Assembly (NCBI GenBank): GCA_937983055.1
Contig: CALJLA010000284.1
Location: 1 to 35,829 of the forward strand
Source: an uncultured Pseudomonadota bacterium
GTDB lineage: Bacteria > Pseudomonadota > Gammaproteobacteria > Burkholderiales > Eutrophovitaceae
DNA length: 35,829 bases
Reading direction: 5' to 3'
The notes under the pieces are model-generated. The model saw nothing but the letters and a program-made list of their open reading frames with translations. It did no database searches and was not told where the DNA came from. Positions 10,370 through 19,296 of the stretch are shown piece by piece; the stretch's first letter is position 1, and every line of letters begins with the position of its first letter. The translations under genes and the position numbers were made by a program.

Positions 10370-10501
10370 CCACAGAGACACAGAGTACACAGAGAAGAGC
10401 GAAACGAAGCCGGGATTCCTCATCCGGATCGTTTGACCTTTCACCGGCCCGCCCGCGTAATGATTGTCTTGCCTTTCTCTGTGTCCTCTGTGTCTCTGTG
10501 G
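10370..10501. repeat. Octamer inverted-repeat element 5 (moxR/VWA gap)
   Basis: The left arm (10370-10395) is CCACAGAG, ACACAGAG, TACACAGAG. The right arm (10475-10501) is the reverse complement, TCTCTGTGTCCTCTGTG then TCTCTGTGG. It is on the opposite strand sense from elements 1-4 relative to the genes, but again begins 12 nt after the upstream stop codon and ends 16 nt before the next start. The spacer is about 79 bp. Confidence 0.9.
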
Positions 10502-10517
10502 TGAACACGGATTCGAT

Positions 10518-11696
10518 GTGCTGACCGAATTCTTCTTCAAGCTGCGCGAAGGCGGGGTGCCGGCCTCGCTGAAGGAATACCTGATGCTGATGGAGGCGAT
10601 GCGCGCGCATGTGGCCTCCGCCAGCGTCGACGACTTCTACCATCTGGCGCGGGTGACGCTGGTCAAGAACGAGGCGCACTACGATCGCTTCGACCGGGTG
10701 TTCGCCGCCTATTTCAACGGCATCGAGAGCCTGCCGGACGCGCTGTTCACCGAGATTCCCGCCGAGTGGCTGAAGCGCATGGCCGAACTCAACCTGTCCG
10801 ATGAGGAAAAACGCCAGATCGAGGCGCTCGGCGGCTGGGAAAAGCTGATGGAGACATTGAAGAAGCGGCTGGAGGAACAGCGCGGCCGCCACCAGGGCGG
10901 CTCGAAGTGGATCGGCACCGCCGGCACCTCGCCGTTCGGCGCCTATGGTTTCAATCCGGAAGGCGTGCGTATTGGGCAGGAAGGCTCGCGAAACCGGCGC
11001 GCGGTCAAGGTCTGGGACCGGCGCGAGTTCCGCAACCTCGACGACACGGTCGAACTGGGCACGCGCAACATCAAGGTGGCGCTCAAGCGGCTGCGCCGCT
11101 TTGCCCGCGAGGGGGCGGCGGAGGAGCTGGACATGGACGATACCATCCGCTCCACGGCGCGCAACGCCGGCTATCTCGACATCAAGATGGTGCCGGAGCG
11201 GCACAACGCGGTGAAGGTGCTGCTGTTTCTTGATATCGGCGGGTCGATGGAAGACCATGTGCGGGTGTGCGAAGAGCTGTTCTCCGCCGCGCGCACCGAG
11301 TTCAAGCACCTGGAATACTTCTATTTCCACAACTGCGTGTACGAGAGCGTGTGGAAGGACAGCCGCCGTCGCAACAGCGAGCGCACGCCGTTGATGGATG
11401 TGCTGCACAAATATGGCCACGACTACAAGCTGGTATTCGTCGGCGACGCGACGATGAGCCCCTACGAAATCGCCTATCCCGGCGGCAGCATCGAGCATCA
11501 CAACGAGGAGGCGGGCGCGGTGTGGATGCAGCGCCTGCTGCAGACTTACCCGAAGGCGGCTTGGCTCAATCCGGTGCCGGAGGAGCGCTGGCGCTACTAC
11601 GAATCGATCGGGATGATCGGTAAGCTCATGGAGGGGCGGATGTTCGCGCTGACACTGGAGGGTCTGGAAGGCGCGATGCGCTCGCTAGTGCGCTAG
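10518..11696 (+). CDS. VWA domain (CoxE-like) protein, partner of MoxR ATPase
   Basis: The 392-aa cytoplasmic protein has a C-terminal von Willebrand A-type domain. The metal-site segment LFLDIGGSMEDH near residue 236 replaces the first serine of the usual DxSxS motif with glycine, so metal binding may be altered. An N-terminal helical half (TEFFFKLREGGVPASLKEYL) matches uncharacterised CoxE-like proteins paired with MoxR ATPases. The start is GTG at 10518. The open frame runs further upstream, but only through repeat element 5 and would add a cysteine/leucine-rich artefact. An overlapping ATG at 10516 gives a two-codon dead end. The stop codon overlaps the convergent GGDEF/EAL gene by 12 bp. 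Confidence 0.88.
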   Translation: MLTEFFFKLREGGVPASLKEYLMLMEAMRAHVASASVDDFYHLARVTLVKNEAHYDRFDRVFAAYFNGIESLPDALFTEIPAEWLKRMAELNLSDEEKRQIEALGGWEKLMETLKKRLEEQRGRHQGGSKWIGTAGTSPFGAYGFNPEGVRIGQEGSRNRRAVKVWDRREFRNLDDTVELGTRNIKVALKRLRRFAREGAAEELDMDDTIRSTARNAGYLDIKMVPERHNAVKVLLFLDIGGSMEDHVRVCEELFSAARTEFKHLEYFYFHNCVYESVWKDSRRRNSERTPLMDVLHKYGHDYKLVFVGDATMSPYEIAYPGGSIEHHNEEAGAVWMQRLLQTYPKAAWLNPVPEERWRYYESIGMIGKLMEGRMFALTLEGLEGAMRSLVR

Positions 11697-14600
11697 CCTG
11701 ACGTGACCCTTGTTCCGGAGCCTCGCACTCAGTTCTTCCGCGGTCATCGGCCGGGCGAACAGGTAACCCTGATACTGGTCGCAACGAAGGAGCCGCAGGG
11801 CTTGTAACTGACCAGAGGTCTCGACCCCCTCGGCGGTAACCCTTAGCTTGAGGCTGTGGGCCATGGCGATGATCGCCGAAACGATGGCAGCGTCGTCAGG
11901 ATCGGTTTCCAGGTCGCGCACGAAAGTGCGGTCGACCTTCAGCGTGTCGATCGGCAGTTGCTTGAGGTAGGCGAGCGAAGAGTAGCCGGTGCCGAAATCG
12001 TCCACAGCGATGTGCACGCCCAGTTTGCCGAGCTTCCTGAACACCGCCGCATTGTCCTCGACGTTCGCGAGCAGCAGCGACTCGGTCATTTCCAGCTCGA
12101 GGCTGCGCGGATCGAGGCCGGTTTCGTCCAGCACCTGCTGCACGTAGGCGAGAAACTGCTTGGGGTCGAGCAGCTGCCGCGCCGAGATATTGACGGCCAC
12201 CCGGATTGGATCGCCGCCGCGCGCGTTCCAGGCCTGCGCCTGGGCGCAGGCCTGCCTGAGCACCCAGCGCCCGATCGGCTCGATGAGTCCCGATTCCTCG
12301 GCCACCGCGATGAAGGCGCCCGGCGGCACCAGCCCGCGCTGCGGATGCTGCCAGCGGATCAACGCCTCGGCGGCGACGATGCGGCCGGATTCAAGCGCGA
12401 CCTGCGGCTGGTAGAGCAGGGAGAACTGGTCGGAATCGAGCGCCTGGCGCAGCGCGACCTCCAGCTTGTGGCGCTCGACCGCGCGCACGTTCATGTCGGG
12501 CGAGAAGAACTGGAAGTTGTTCCGGCCCTTTTCCTTGGCGTGATACATCGCCGTGTCGGCGTTCTTCATCAGCGTCTGACCGTCATCGCCGTCGTTGGGA
12601 AAAATGCTGATGCCGATCGAGCAGGAGGTATTGAGCGCATGACCGCCGGCTTCCACCGGGCGCGACAACGCTTCGACGATCTTGGTGGCAATCTGCCCCG
12701 CGTCTTCCGCCCGCCGCAGCTGCTCGAGGGCGATCACGAATTCATCCCCGCCAAGACGCGCGAGAGTGTCGCCGCTGCGGATGCAGGCTGCCATGCGCTG
12801 CGCCACTTCCTTCAGCAGCTGGTCGCCCACATGGTGGCCGAGCGAGTCGTTGATGTTCTTGAAGCGGTCGAGGTCGATGAACAGCACGCCGAGCGCATCG
12901 CCCGCGCGGCGCGCGCTGATGACGCCCTGCTCTAGACGGTCGTTGAACAGCAGGCGGTTGGGCAGCTCGGTAAGGGGGTCGCGCGTGGCCAGGTAGCTGA
13001 TGCGCGCCTCCGAGCGTTTGACCTGGGTTATGTCGCGACAGGTGCCGCGGTGTCCGGTGCGCCGGCCTTCGGCATCCCAGGTGGCGATGCCGTTGATCTG
13101 CAGCCACAGCACTTCGCCGGAGCGGGCGATGAACCGATGTTCCAGTCCCTTGAACAGGCCGTCCGCCGACATGTTCTCGTTCAGCCATGCGCGCACGCGA
13201 TCCACTTCGCCCGGCGGCATGAACTCGGCGGCGGTCCGGCCGGTGAGCTCGCTTGCCTGGTAGCCGAGTACATTGGTCACGGTGGGCGAAAGATAGGTGA
13301 AGCGGCCCGCGCAGTCGTTCTCCCAGACGAACTCGCCGGCCACCTCCGCGATGTCGCGGAAGCGGCGCTCGCTGGCGCGCAACGCGTCCTCGGCAGCCTT
13401 ACGGTCGGTCAGGTCGGTCATCACCAGCACGAGCACCCGGCGGCCGCCCGGCCGTGACAGCGCGGCCTTGCGGACCAGCATGGAACGATCTTGGCCTGCG
13501 ACCCGGTAGTTGCTTTCGTATTCGACCGCCTCGCCGGGCGACGCGAGGGCCATGTCGTCGGTGTGCTGCAGGAAACGCGCGCGCTCCTCCGAAAAGAGGT
13601 CGAAGTCCGTTTTGCCGATCATCGCCTCGGCGGGCTGGCCGAGAAACGCGACTGCCGCCTCGTTGAAGGCAAGGAAGCGATGGCCTTCGTCCTTGACCAC
13701 GATCGGACTGGCGATCGCGTTGAGTACCGACTCGAAGAAGCGCCGCTCCTCCTGCAGCTTGTGCTCGGCCGTGTATGCGCGGGTGATATCCCGGCCGATG
13801 CCGCGGTAGCCGGCAAACTGCCCGGACGCGTCGTAGAAGGGTTTGCCGCTGGTCGAGATCCAGGTTTCCTGGCCGTTTGGCGCCACGCGCCGGAACACGA
13901 AGTTCTGGAACGGCTGGCGCGCGGCGAGGGCGGCCTTATGTCGTTCGAGTTCATGCGGGTCAAACACGAGGCCGGCGATTTCCCAGCGACGCAGGCCCAG
14001 TCGGAGTTTTGCCGGAAGACCGGTTTTGTCCTCCACCGTGCCGGACACGAAGGTGAAGCGCAGTTCCGGATCCTGCTCCCAGTACCAGTCAGACGAGAGC
14101 GCGGTAAGGTCCCTGAACCGGGCTTCGCTCTGTCGCAGGGCCTGTTCGGCGGTCTTCTCCGCGGTGACGTCGCGGCCGGTGCCCCGATAGCCGACGAAGC
14201 TGCCGTCCGCGGAAAAAATGGGCCGGCCAATGACCTGGTGGTAGGCCACCGATCCGTCATCGCCGGTCCAGCGGAAGGTGATGTCGAACGCTTCGCGCGC
14301 TTCCAGCCGGCGGCGGTGATCCTGCCAGTCGATGTCGGTGCGCTCCTGGGGCAGGATTTCCCAGCGCGTCTTGCCCAGCAGATCGCCGTCGCCCTTGCTG
14401 CCGCGCCCTCGGGCGCGAAAGCCGCCAGAGACGTGGGTGAATCGCAGGTGCTCATCCTGTTCCCAGAACCAGTCCGCGGACAGCTCGCTCAGTTCCCGGA
14501 AGCGTTCGAGATTGTCGCTCGCGAGCGATAGTGCGCGGGCGCGCTCCATGCTGACCGCGTTGGTGACCAGGGTGATGCAGGCAAACACGCTTAGCATCAG

Positions 14601-15440
14601 TTGCAGTTGGAGCAGCCCGCCGGCAGTGCCCGAAGCGGCGAACGGGCCGTAGCCGAGGCTGGTGGCTGCAGTCGCAAATGCAAATAGCAGCACGTTCGAC
14701 ACAGCGGTGAACGGCAGGCTGTGACGCAGCGCGAGCACCAGCGCGAAAGGCAGCAGGAAGTAGTTCAGTCGCGCGGCGTGGAGCATTCGCTCGGCATAGC
14801 CGGAGAAGATAGCCGCTGCAATCGCGAGTTGTGCGGCGAGCAACAAGATCGGCTCGATCGCGGGGCGCAGGCGCAGTCCGCGCAAGCGGCCCGGCAGACA
14901 GAGCAGCAGGGGCGTGACGAGGAGAACGCCGACGGCGTCGCCGAACCAGGAGAACAAGAACGCAAGCGGCGCATCTTCAGACCGAATGCCTGCAAGGGCG
15001 AAAAGGGCGGCAGTGCGAGCCGCGGCGGCGACGGCGGGCGCGCCAAGCGCACCGAACACCAGCAGCGCGGTAACGTCTTGCAGACGCCCAAGTCCGCTGT
15101 CGAACTGCGCCAGGCGTGTGAGCGACCAGGCTGCCACCCACGCGCCAAGCATGTTTCCACTGGCGACGGCCGCGGCGAGCAGAGGGTCGGTCGAGGCCCA
15201 CCATGCGATCAGGAAGGCACCGAGCCAGATGCCCGGGAGCAGTTGCAGCCCGGCTCTCAGCAGGCAGGCGAGGGCAAGGCCCGCCGGCGCCCAGAGGGTG
15301 CTCGCAAGCGGGTGAATCGGCGAGAACTGAAGGCAGCCGAGGCCGGCGGCGAAATAGCCCGCGGCCAAGGCGAGGTTGGCCGGCAAACGGGAGACCACGC
15401 CAGGCAGGCGGGCAGTGGAAAAAGGCGGTTCAGGCGGCAT
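11685..15440 (-). CDS. MASE1-PAS(x4)-GGDEF-EAL cyclic-di-GMP enzyme
   Basis: The 1251-aa membrane protein is predicted to make and/or break cyclic-di-GMP. Residues about 20-290 are hydrophobic and resemble a MASE1 sensor. Four PAS/PAC units follow near 315-425, 445-555, 570-680 and 695-805. The first two both begin with an LS(A/S)DW(F/Y)WEQD stretch and look like a duplication. The GGDEF domain (about 810-980) has intact GGDEF and an RSGD inhibitory site five residues before it. The EAL domain (about 1000-1245) keeps EALIRW, NISARQL, EMTES, DDFGTGYSS and TAEGVE. Both activities therefore look possible. The start is the ATG at 15438-15440. A longer frame to 15575 would overlap the thioesterase gene. 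Confidence 0.93.
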   Translation of the reverse strand: MPPEPPFSTARLPGVVSRLPANLALAAGYFAAGLGCLQFSPIHPLASTLWAPAGLALACLLRAGLQLLPGIWLGAFLIAWWASTDPLLAAAVASGNMLGAWVAAWSLTRLAQFDSGLGRLQDVTALLVFGALGAPAVAAAARTAALFALAGIRSEDAPLAFLFSWFGDAVGVLLVTPLLLCLPGRLRGLRLRPAIEPILLLAAQLAIAAAIFSGYAERMLHAARLNYFLLPFALVLALRHSLPFTAVSNVLLFAFATAATSLGYGPFAASGTAGGLLQLQLMLSVFACITLVTNAVSMERARALSLASDNLERFRELSELSADWFWEQDEHLRFTHVSGGFRARGRGSKGDGDLLGKTRWEILPQERTDIDWQDHRRRLEAREAFDITFRWTGDDGSVAYHQVIGRPIFSADGSFVGYRGTGRDVTAEKTAEQALRQSEARFRDLTALSSDWYWEQDPELRFTFVSGTVEDKTGLPAKLRLGLRRWEIAGLVFDPHELERHKAALAARQPFQNFVFRRVAPNGQETWISTSGKPFYDASGQFAGYRGIGRDITRAYTAEHKLQEERRFFESVLNAIASPIVVKDEGHRFLAFNEAAVAFLGQPAEAMIGKTDFDLFSEERARFLQHTDDMALASPGEAVEYESNYRVAGQDRSMLVRKAALSRPGGRRVLVLVMTDLTDRKAAEDALRASERRFRDIAEVAGEFVWENDCAGRFTYLSPTVTNVLGYQASELTGRTAAEFMPPGEVDRVRAWLNENMSADGLFKGLEHRFIARSGEVLWLQINGIATWDAEGRRTGHRGTCRDITQVKRSEARISYLATRDPLTELPNRLLFNDRLEQGVISARRAGDALGVLFIDLDRFKNINDSLGHHVGDQLLKEVAQRMAACIRSGDTLARLGGDEFVIALEQLRRAEDAGQIATKIVEALSRPVEAGGHALNTSCSIGISIFPNDGDDGQTLMKNADTAMYHAKEKGRNNFQFFSPDMNVRAVERHKLEVALRQALDSDQFSLLYQPQVALESGRIVAAEALIRWQHPQRGLVPPGAFIAVAEESGLIEPIGRWVLRQACAQAQAWNARGGDPIRVAVNISARQLLDPKQFLAYVQQVLDETGLDPRSLELEMTESLLLANVEDNAAVFRKLGKLGVHIAVDDFGTGYSSLAYLKQLPIDTLKVDRTFVRDLETDPDDAAIVSAIIAMAHSLKLRVTAEGVETSGQLQALRLLRCDQYQGYLFARPMTAEELSARLRNKGHVRLAH

Positions 15441-15522
15441 TTCTACGGTGTTTACGGCCGGATTGCGTCCAAGCCTAAATCCGGGACAAGGCCCGGCCCA
15501 TCGGGAAATTCCCCAAGCCCGT

Positions 15523-15948
15523 CTAGGACTTGCCCCCAGCCTTGGCCGCAACCTTTGCGTGGAACCGCTGCGCATCGATGACCACGCGCTGGTGACGCCC
15601 CTCGGAAATCTTGTCGACGCCGTCGTGCGCCACCACCGAGAAGGTCAGCGTGCGTCCCTCGACCGACTCCAAGCGCACATCGACTGTCACCGTGAACCCG
15701 GGCGGCGTGGCCGCGAGGTGCGAGAAGTCCACATGCGTGCCCAGCGACTGCTCGCGCGGCCAGTCCAGATGCGGGCGTAGCAGTTCGATGCAGGCCCATT
15801 CCATCAAGCCAACCATGAACCCCGTGGCCAGCACTTCCGGCATCTCCCGGAACATGTCCGATTCCGGATAGAGGTGTGGAACGGTTTTCTCCACCGGGAT
15901 CCTGAACTGGTGGCGGTGCGTCAGTCCGGGTTTGAGCGTTTCTTTCAT
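15523..15948 (-). CDS. FlK-like hotdog thioesterase
   Basis: The 141-aa single-domain hotdog protein resembles the fluoroacetyl-CoA thioesterase FlK family. The HLYPES segment, ATGFMVGLMEWA (residues 41-52), AATPPGFTVTV and VVAHDGVDKI all recall FlK. The catalytic triad of FlK (Thr42, Glu50, His76) has visible counterparts at Thr42, Glu50 and His77. The FlK gate phenylalanine at position 36 is methionine here, so fluoroacetyl-CoA specificity cannot be assumed. It probably hydrolyses a short acyl-CoA. It lies 26 bp after the GspE/PilB-type ATPase gene and before the GGDEF/EAL gene, all on one strand. The resemblance is from memory of FlK, without an alignment run. Confidence 0.82.
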   Translation of the reverse strand: MKETLKPGLTHRHQFRIPVEKTVPHLYPESDMFREMPEVLATGFMVGLMEWACIELLRPHLDWPREQSLGTHVDFSHLAATPPGFTVTVDVRLESVEGRTLTFSVVAHDGVDKISEGRHQRVVIDAQRFHAKVAAKAGGKS

Positions 15949-15974
15949 GCGATCGGTTGTTGTGGTGATCGGGT

Positions 15975-17795
15975 TCAGGCCGGTTTTCGGCGCTCGCCTA
16001 CGCTTACTGGCGGTGCCGCGCTGAGCACCTCTTCGACTGTGGTCAGGCCTGCGGCCACCTTGAGCGCGCCGCTGATGCGCAGGGGTTTCATGCCGTCGCG
16101 ATAGGCCTGATCGCGGATGGCGGCAACGTCGGCGCCTTCGCGAACCAGCGGCCGCAGGCGGTCGGTCATTGTCATGATCTCGTAGATGCCCACGCGCCCG
16201 GAATACCCGGTCATCCGGCATTCGAGGCAGCCGCGCTGCAGCTGGATGTGCCTGGGCTTTTCCGCCTGCCACGGACTGATCAGCGTCTGCCAGACGTCGT
16301 CGCCGATCTCGCCCTGCTCGCGGCAGTGGCGGCACAGGGTGCGCACCAGGCGCTGCGCCATCACCGCGAGAATGGTCGATTGCAGCAGGTACGGCGGCAC
16401 GCCGATATCGAGCAGGCGGGTGATTGCCGACGGCGCATCGTTGGTGTGCAGCGTCGAGAATACGAGGTGGCCGGTGAGTGCCGCCTGGATGGCCATTTCG
16501 GCGGTCTCGCGATCGCGGATCTCGCCGACCATTACGATGTCGGGGTCCTGCCGCATCAGGGTACGCACCCCGGCAGCGAAATCCAGCCCGAGCGCGTGCT
16601 GCACCTGCATCTGATTGAACGCCGGTTCGACCATTTCGATCGGGTCCTCGACGGTGCAGATGTTGACGTCGGGCGAGGCGAGTTGCTTCAACGTGGTGTA
16701 AAGGGTGGTGGTCTTGCCCGAACCGGTCGGGCCGGTCACCAGCACGATGCCGTGCGGACGGTGCACGATCTGCTGCCAGCGTTCGCGATCCTCGTCGGAG
16801 AATCCGAGCTCGCGGAAGTCCTTCACCAGGACTTCCGGGTTGAAGATGCGCATCACCAGCTTTTCGCCGAACGCGGTCGGCATCGTTGACAGGCGCAACT
16901 CGATTTCCTCGCCGTCGGCATTGCGCGTCTTCACCCGCCCGTCCTGCGGACGGCGTTTCTCCACCACGTCCATCCGGCCAAGGATCTTGATCCGGCTGGT
17001 GATGGCCGCGACCACCGGCATCGGAATCTGGTAGACCTGATGCAGCACGCCATCGATGCGGAAGCGCACGTTGGCGATGTCGCGTCGCGGCTCGATATGG
17101 ATATCGCTCGCTCCCTGCTCGAAGGCGTACTGCAGCAGCCAGTCCACCAGCCGCACCACATGCTGGTCGTTGGCGTCGAGACTGCCGCTGCGCCCGAGCT
17201 GAACCAGCTGTTCGAAATTGGTGATGTCGGACAGTGCCCCGTCCTGCTGCTTGCTGGCGCCCTTGACCGAGCGCGCGATGCTGTAGAACTCGACCAGGTA
17301 GTTGCCGATGTCGACCGGGTTCGCGATGACCCGCTTGATGTTCACGCGCAGGATCTTGGTGAGTTCCTGCTCCCAGTCGCGCATGTACGGTTCGCAGGTG
17401 GCGATGGTGGCCTCGGTGGCGGTGATCCCGACCGGAAGGATGCGGTAGCGCGCCGCGTAGGCGCTCGACATGACGCGGGTGACCGCCGCGAAATCGATCT
17501 TGAACGGGTCGATGTGCAGGTAGGGCAGGTCGACCTTGCCCGCCAGCCATTCCGTCAGGGCTTCGAGATGCAGAAGCTTGCGTGGATTGCGGGGGTCCTT
17601 CCAGTTCTGGTTGGCCACGATGACCAGCGGATGGAGGTCGCCTTTCATATGCCGGCGTACGTCCAGCAGCCGGTCGATCGCATCCTGCGGGGCGAGACCG
17701 TCGGCCACCAGGTCGGCCGCCACCTGTTCGAGGGTGAGCAGGCGGTCGCCGGGCCGCTGCCTGTCGGAGGATCTCTGCAATGCTGCCTTTGCCAT
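15975..17795 (-). CDS. GspE/PilB-family secretion or pilus ATPase
   Basis: The 606-aa hexameric-type ATPase belongs to the type II secretion / type IV pilus assembly family. An N-terminal GspE_N/MshE-like region covers about 20-180. The nucleotide domain shows Walker A GPTGSGKTTT at 355-364, the aspartate-box VEDPIE near 382, Walker B DPDIVMVGEIRD near 418 and the histidine-box TGHLVFSTLHTND. A zinc tetracysteine pair CRHC / CLEC is at about 488-491 and 523-526. The ATG at 17793-17795 has AGGCGAG upstream. No pilin, secretin or inner-membrane platform gene is nearby, so this is an orphan copy. It is divergent from amt across a 279-bp gap. Confidence 0.93.
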   Translation of the reverse strand: MAKAALQRSSDRQRPGDRLLTLEQVAADLVADGLAPQDAIDRLLDVRRHMKGDLHPLVIVANQNWKDPRNPRKLLHLEALTEWLAGKVDLPYLHIDPFKIDFAAVTRVMSSAYAARYRILPVGITATEATIATCEPYMRDWEQELTKILRVNIKRVIANPVDIGNYLVEFYSIARSVKGASKQQDGALSDITNFEQLVQLGRSGSLDANDQHVVRLVDWLLQYAFEQGASDIHIEPRRDIANVRFRIDGVLHQVYQIPMPVVAAITSRIKILGRMDVVEKRRPQDGRVKTRNADGEEIELRLSTMPTAFGEKLVMRIFNPEVLVKDFRELGFSDEDRERWQQIVHRPHGIVLVTGPTGSGKTTTLYTTLKQLASPDVNICTVEDPIEMVEPAFNQMQVQHALGLDFAAGVRTLMRQDPDIVMVGEIRDRETAEMAIQAALTGHLVFSTLHTNDAPSAITRLLDIGVPPYLLQSTILAVMAQRLVRTLCRHCREQGEIGDDVWQTLISPWQAEKPRHIQLQRGCLECRMTGYSGRVGIYEIMTMTDRLRPLVREGADVAAIRDQAYRDGMKPLRISGALKVAAGLTTVEEVLSAAPPVSVGERRKPA

Positions 17796-18074
17796 CTGAA
17801 CTCGCCTGGAACCGGAATCGGGTGGGTGCGCGGGCACTATAAACCGGTGCACTCCGGCGCTTCAAACCGGCCTGGACCGTGTTCGCGCAATGGCCCTGGC
17901 CCGGCGATCGGCACCGCGGTGGGGCGCGGGCGGCGCATCATGCACAGGTATTGTGCGGCCGAAGCCCCTGCGCAAGACGCATAAGCTTTGTAAACAGAGA
18001 GTTAATTGGAAGGAACGGGATTTGCTGACCGACCGCGGTTCAACTCGATAAGCAGAACAGGAGGAGGAGACCCA

Positions 18075-19274
18075 ATGGACGCGATCAAGACTCCGAACGA
18101 CGTGCTGTTCATTCTGCTCGGCGCGATCATGGTGCTGGCCATGCACGCCGGGTTCGCTTTCCTGGAGGTGGGCACGGTACGCCGCAAGAATCAGGTCAAT
18201 GCCCTGGTGAAGATCATCTGCGATTTCTCGATGTCGACGGTCGCGTACTTCCTCATCGGGTACGGCGTTGCCTACGGCACCAGCTTCTTCGTGGGTGCCC
18301 AGGCCCTGACCGAGCAGAGCGGCTATGAATTGGTGCGCTTCTTCTTCCTGCTGACCTTCGCGGCCGCCATTCCGGCGATCATCTCGGGCGGTATCGCCGA
18401 GCGCGCCAAGTTTCATCCGCAGCTCGCGGCGAGCTTCGCGCTGGTCGGTTTCGTCTACCCGCTCTTCGAGGGCATCGTGTGGAACGGCAACTACGGCGTG
18501 CAGGACTGGCTGCAGGCAAGCTTCGGTGCGCCCCTGAGGGATTTCGCCGGTTCCATCGTCGTGCACGCAATGGGCGGCTGGGTCGGACTGATGGCGGTGG
18601 TGCTGCTCGGTGCGCGACGCGGCCGCTACAGCAGCGGAGGCATTGCCGCGCATCCGCCCTCCAGCATTCCGTTCCTGGCCCTGGGCGTGTGGATGCTGAC
18701 TGTGGGCTTGTTCGGCTTCAACGTGATGTCGGCGCAGACCATCGAGAGCATCAGCGGCCTGGTCGCCGCCAATTCGCTGATGGCGATGGCGGGTGGCACG
18801 CTCGCGGCGCTGTTTGTGGGCCGCAACGACCCGGGTTTCGTGCACAACGGGCCGCTCGCCGGGCTGGTCGCTGTCTGCGCGGGTTCCGACATCATGCACC
18901 CGGCCGGTGCCTTCGTAACCGGCGCGGTGGCTGGCGTGCTGTTCGTGGTGCTGTTCACCATGACCCAGAACCGCTGGAAGATCGACGACGTGCTCGGCGT
19001 GTGGCCGCTGCACGGCTTGTGCGGTGCCTGGGGTGGCATCGCAGCCGGCATTTTCGGCCTGGAGGCGCTGGGCGGACTCGGCGGGGTGGCATTCATGTCG
19101 CAGCTGATCGGGACACTGCTCGGCATCGGCATCGCCGTGGCGGGCGGGCTGATCGTGTACGGCGCACTGAAGGCGACGGTCGGCATTCGCCTCGACAGTG
19201 AACAGGAGTTCGTCGGCGCCGATCTCTCGATTCACAAGATATCGGCGGGCCCGGAAAAAGAAGTGAGCTGGTAG
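18075..19274 (+). CDS. amt: Ammonium transporter Amt
   Basis: The 399-aa polytopic inner-membrane channel carries ammonium/ammonia. The family signatures GFAFLEVG near residue 26 and FAAAIPAIISGGIAER near 95-110 are present. The pore twin histidines are visible as H164 (VVHAMGG) and H313 (PLHGLCGAWGG). About eleven hydrophobic segments can be counted. GGAGGAGACCCA precedes the ATG, and the open frame upstream of it is not conserved-looking. Amt genes are usually co-transcribed with the PII gene glnK, but no glnK lies on either side. No cleavable signal peptide is evident. The gene converges with the Nudix gene, 22 bp away. Confidence 0.95.
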   Translation: MDAIKTPNDVLFILLGAIMVLAMHAGFAFLEVGTVRRKNQVNALVKIICDFSMSTVAYFLIGYGVAYGTSFFVGAQALTEQSGYELVRFFFLLTFAAAIPAIISGGIAERAKFHPQLAASFALVGFVYPLFEGIVWNGNYGVQDWLQASFGAPLRDFAGSIVVHAMGGWVGLMAVVLLGARRGRYSSGGIAAHPPSSIPFLALGVWMLTVGLFGFNVMSAQTIESISGLVAANSLMAMAGGTLAALFVGRNDPGFVHNGPLAGLVAVCAGSDIMHPAGAFVTGAVAGVLFVVLFTMTQNRWKIDDVLGVWPLHGLCGAWGGIAAGIFGLEALGGLGGVAFMSQLIGTLLGIGIAVAGGLIVYGALKATVGIRLDSEQEFVGADLSIHKISAGPEKEVSW

Positions 19275-19296
19275 CGGCGCGAGCGGCGCGCCGGCG

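Noticed and set aside
15523..17865. One 780-codon minus-strand frame spanning the thioesterase and the ATPase region
   Set aside because: Only its last 141 codons are a real protein (FlK-like). The rest is out of frame with the GspE/PilB-type gene.
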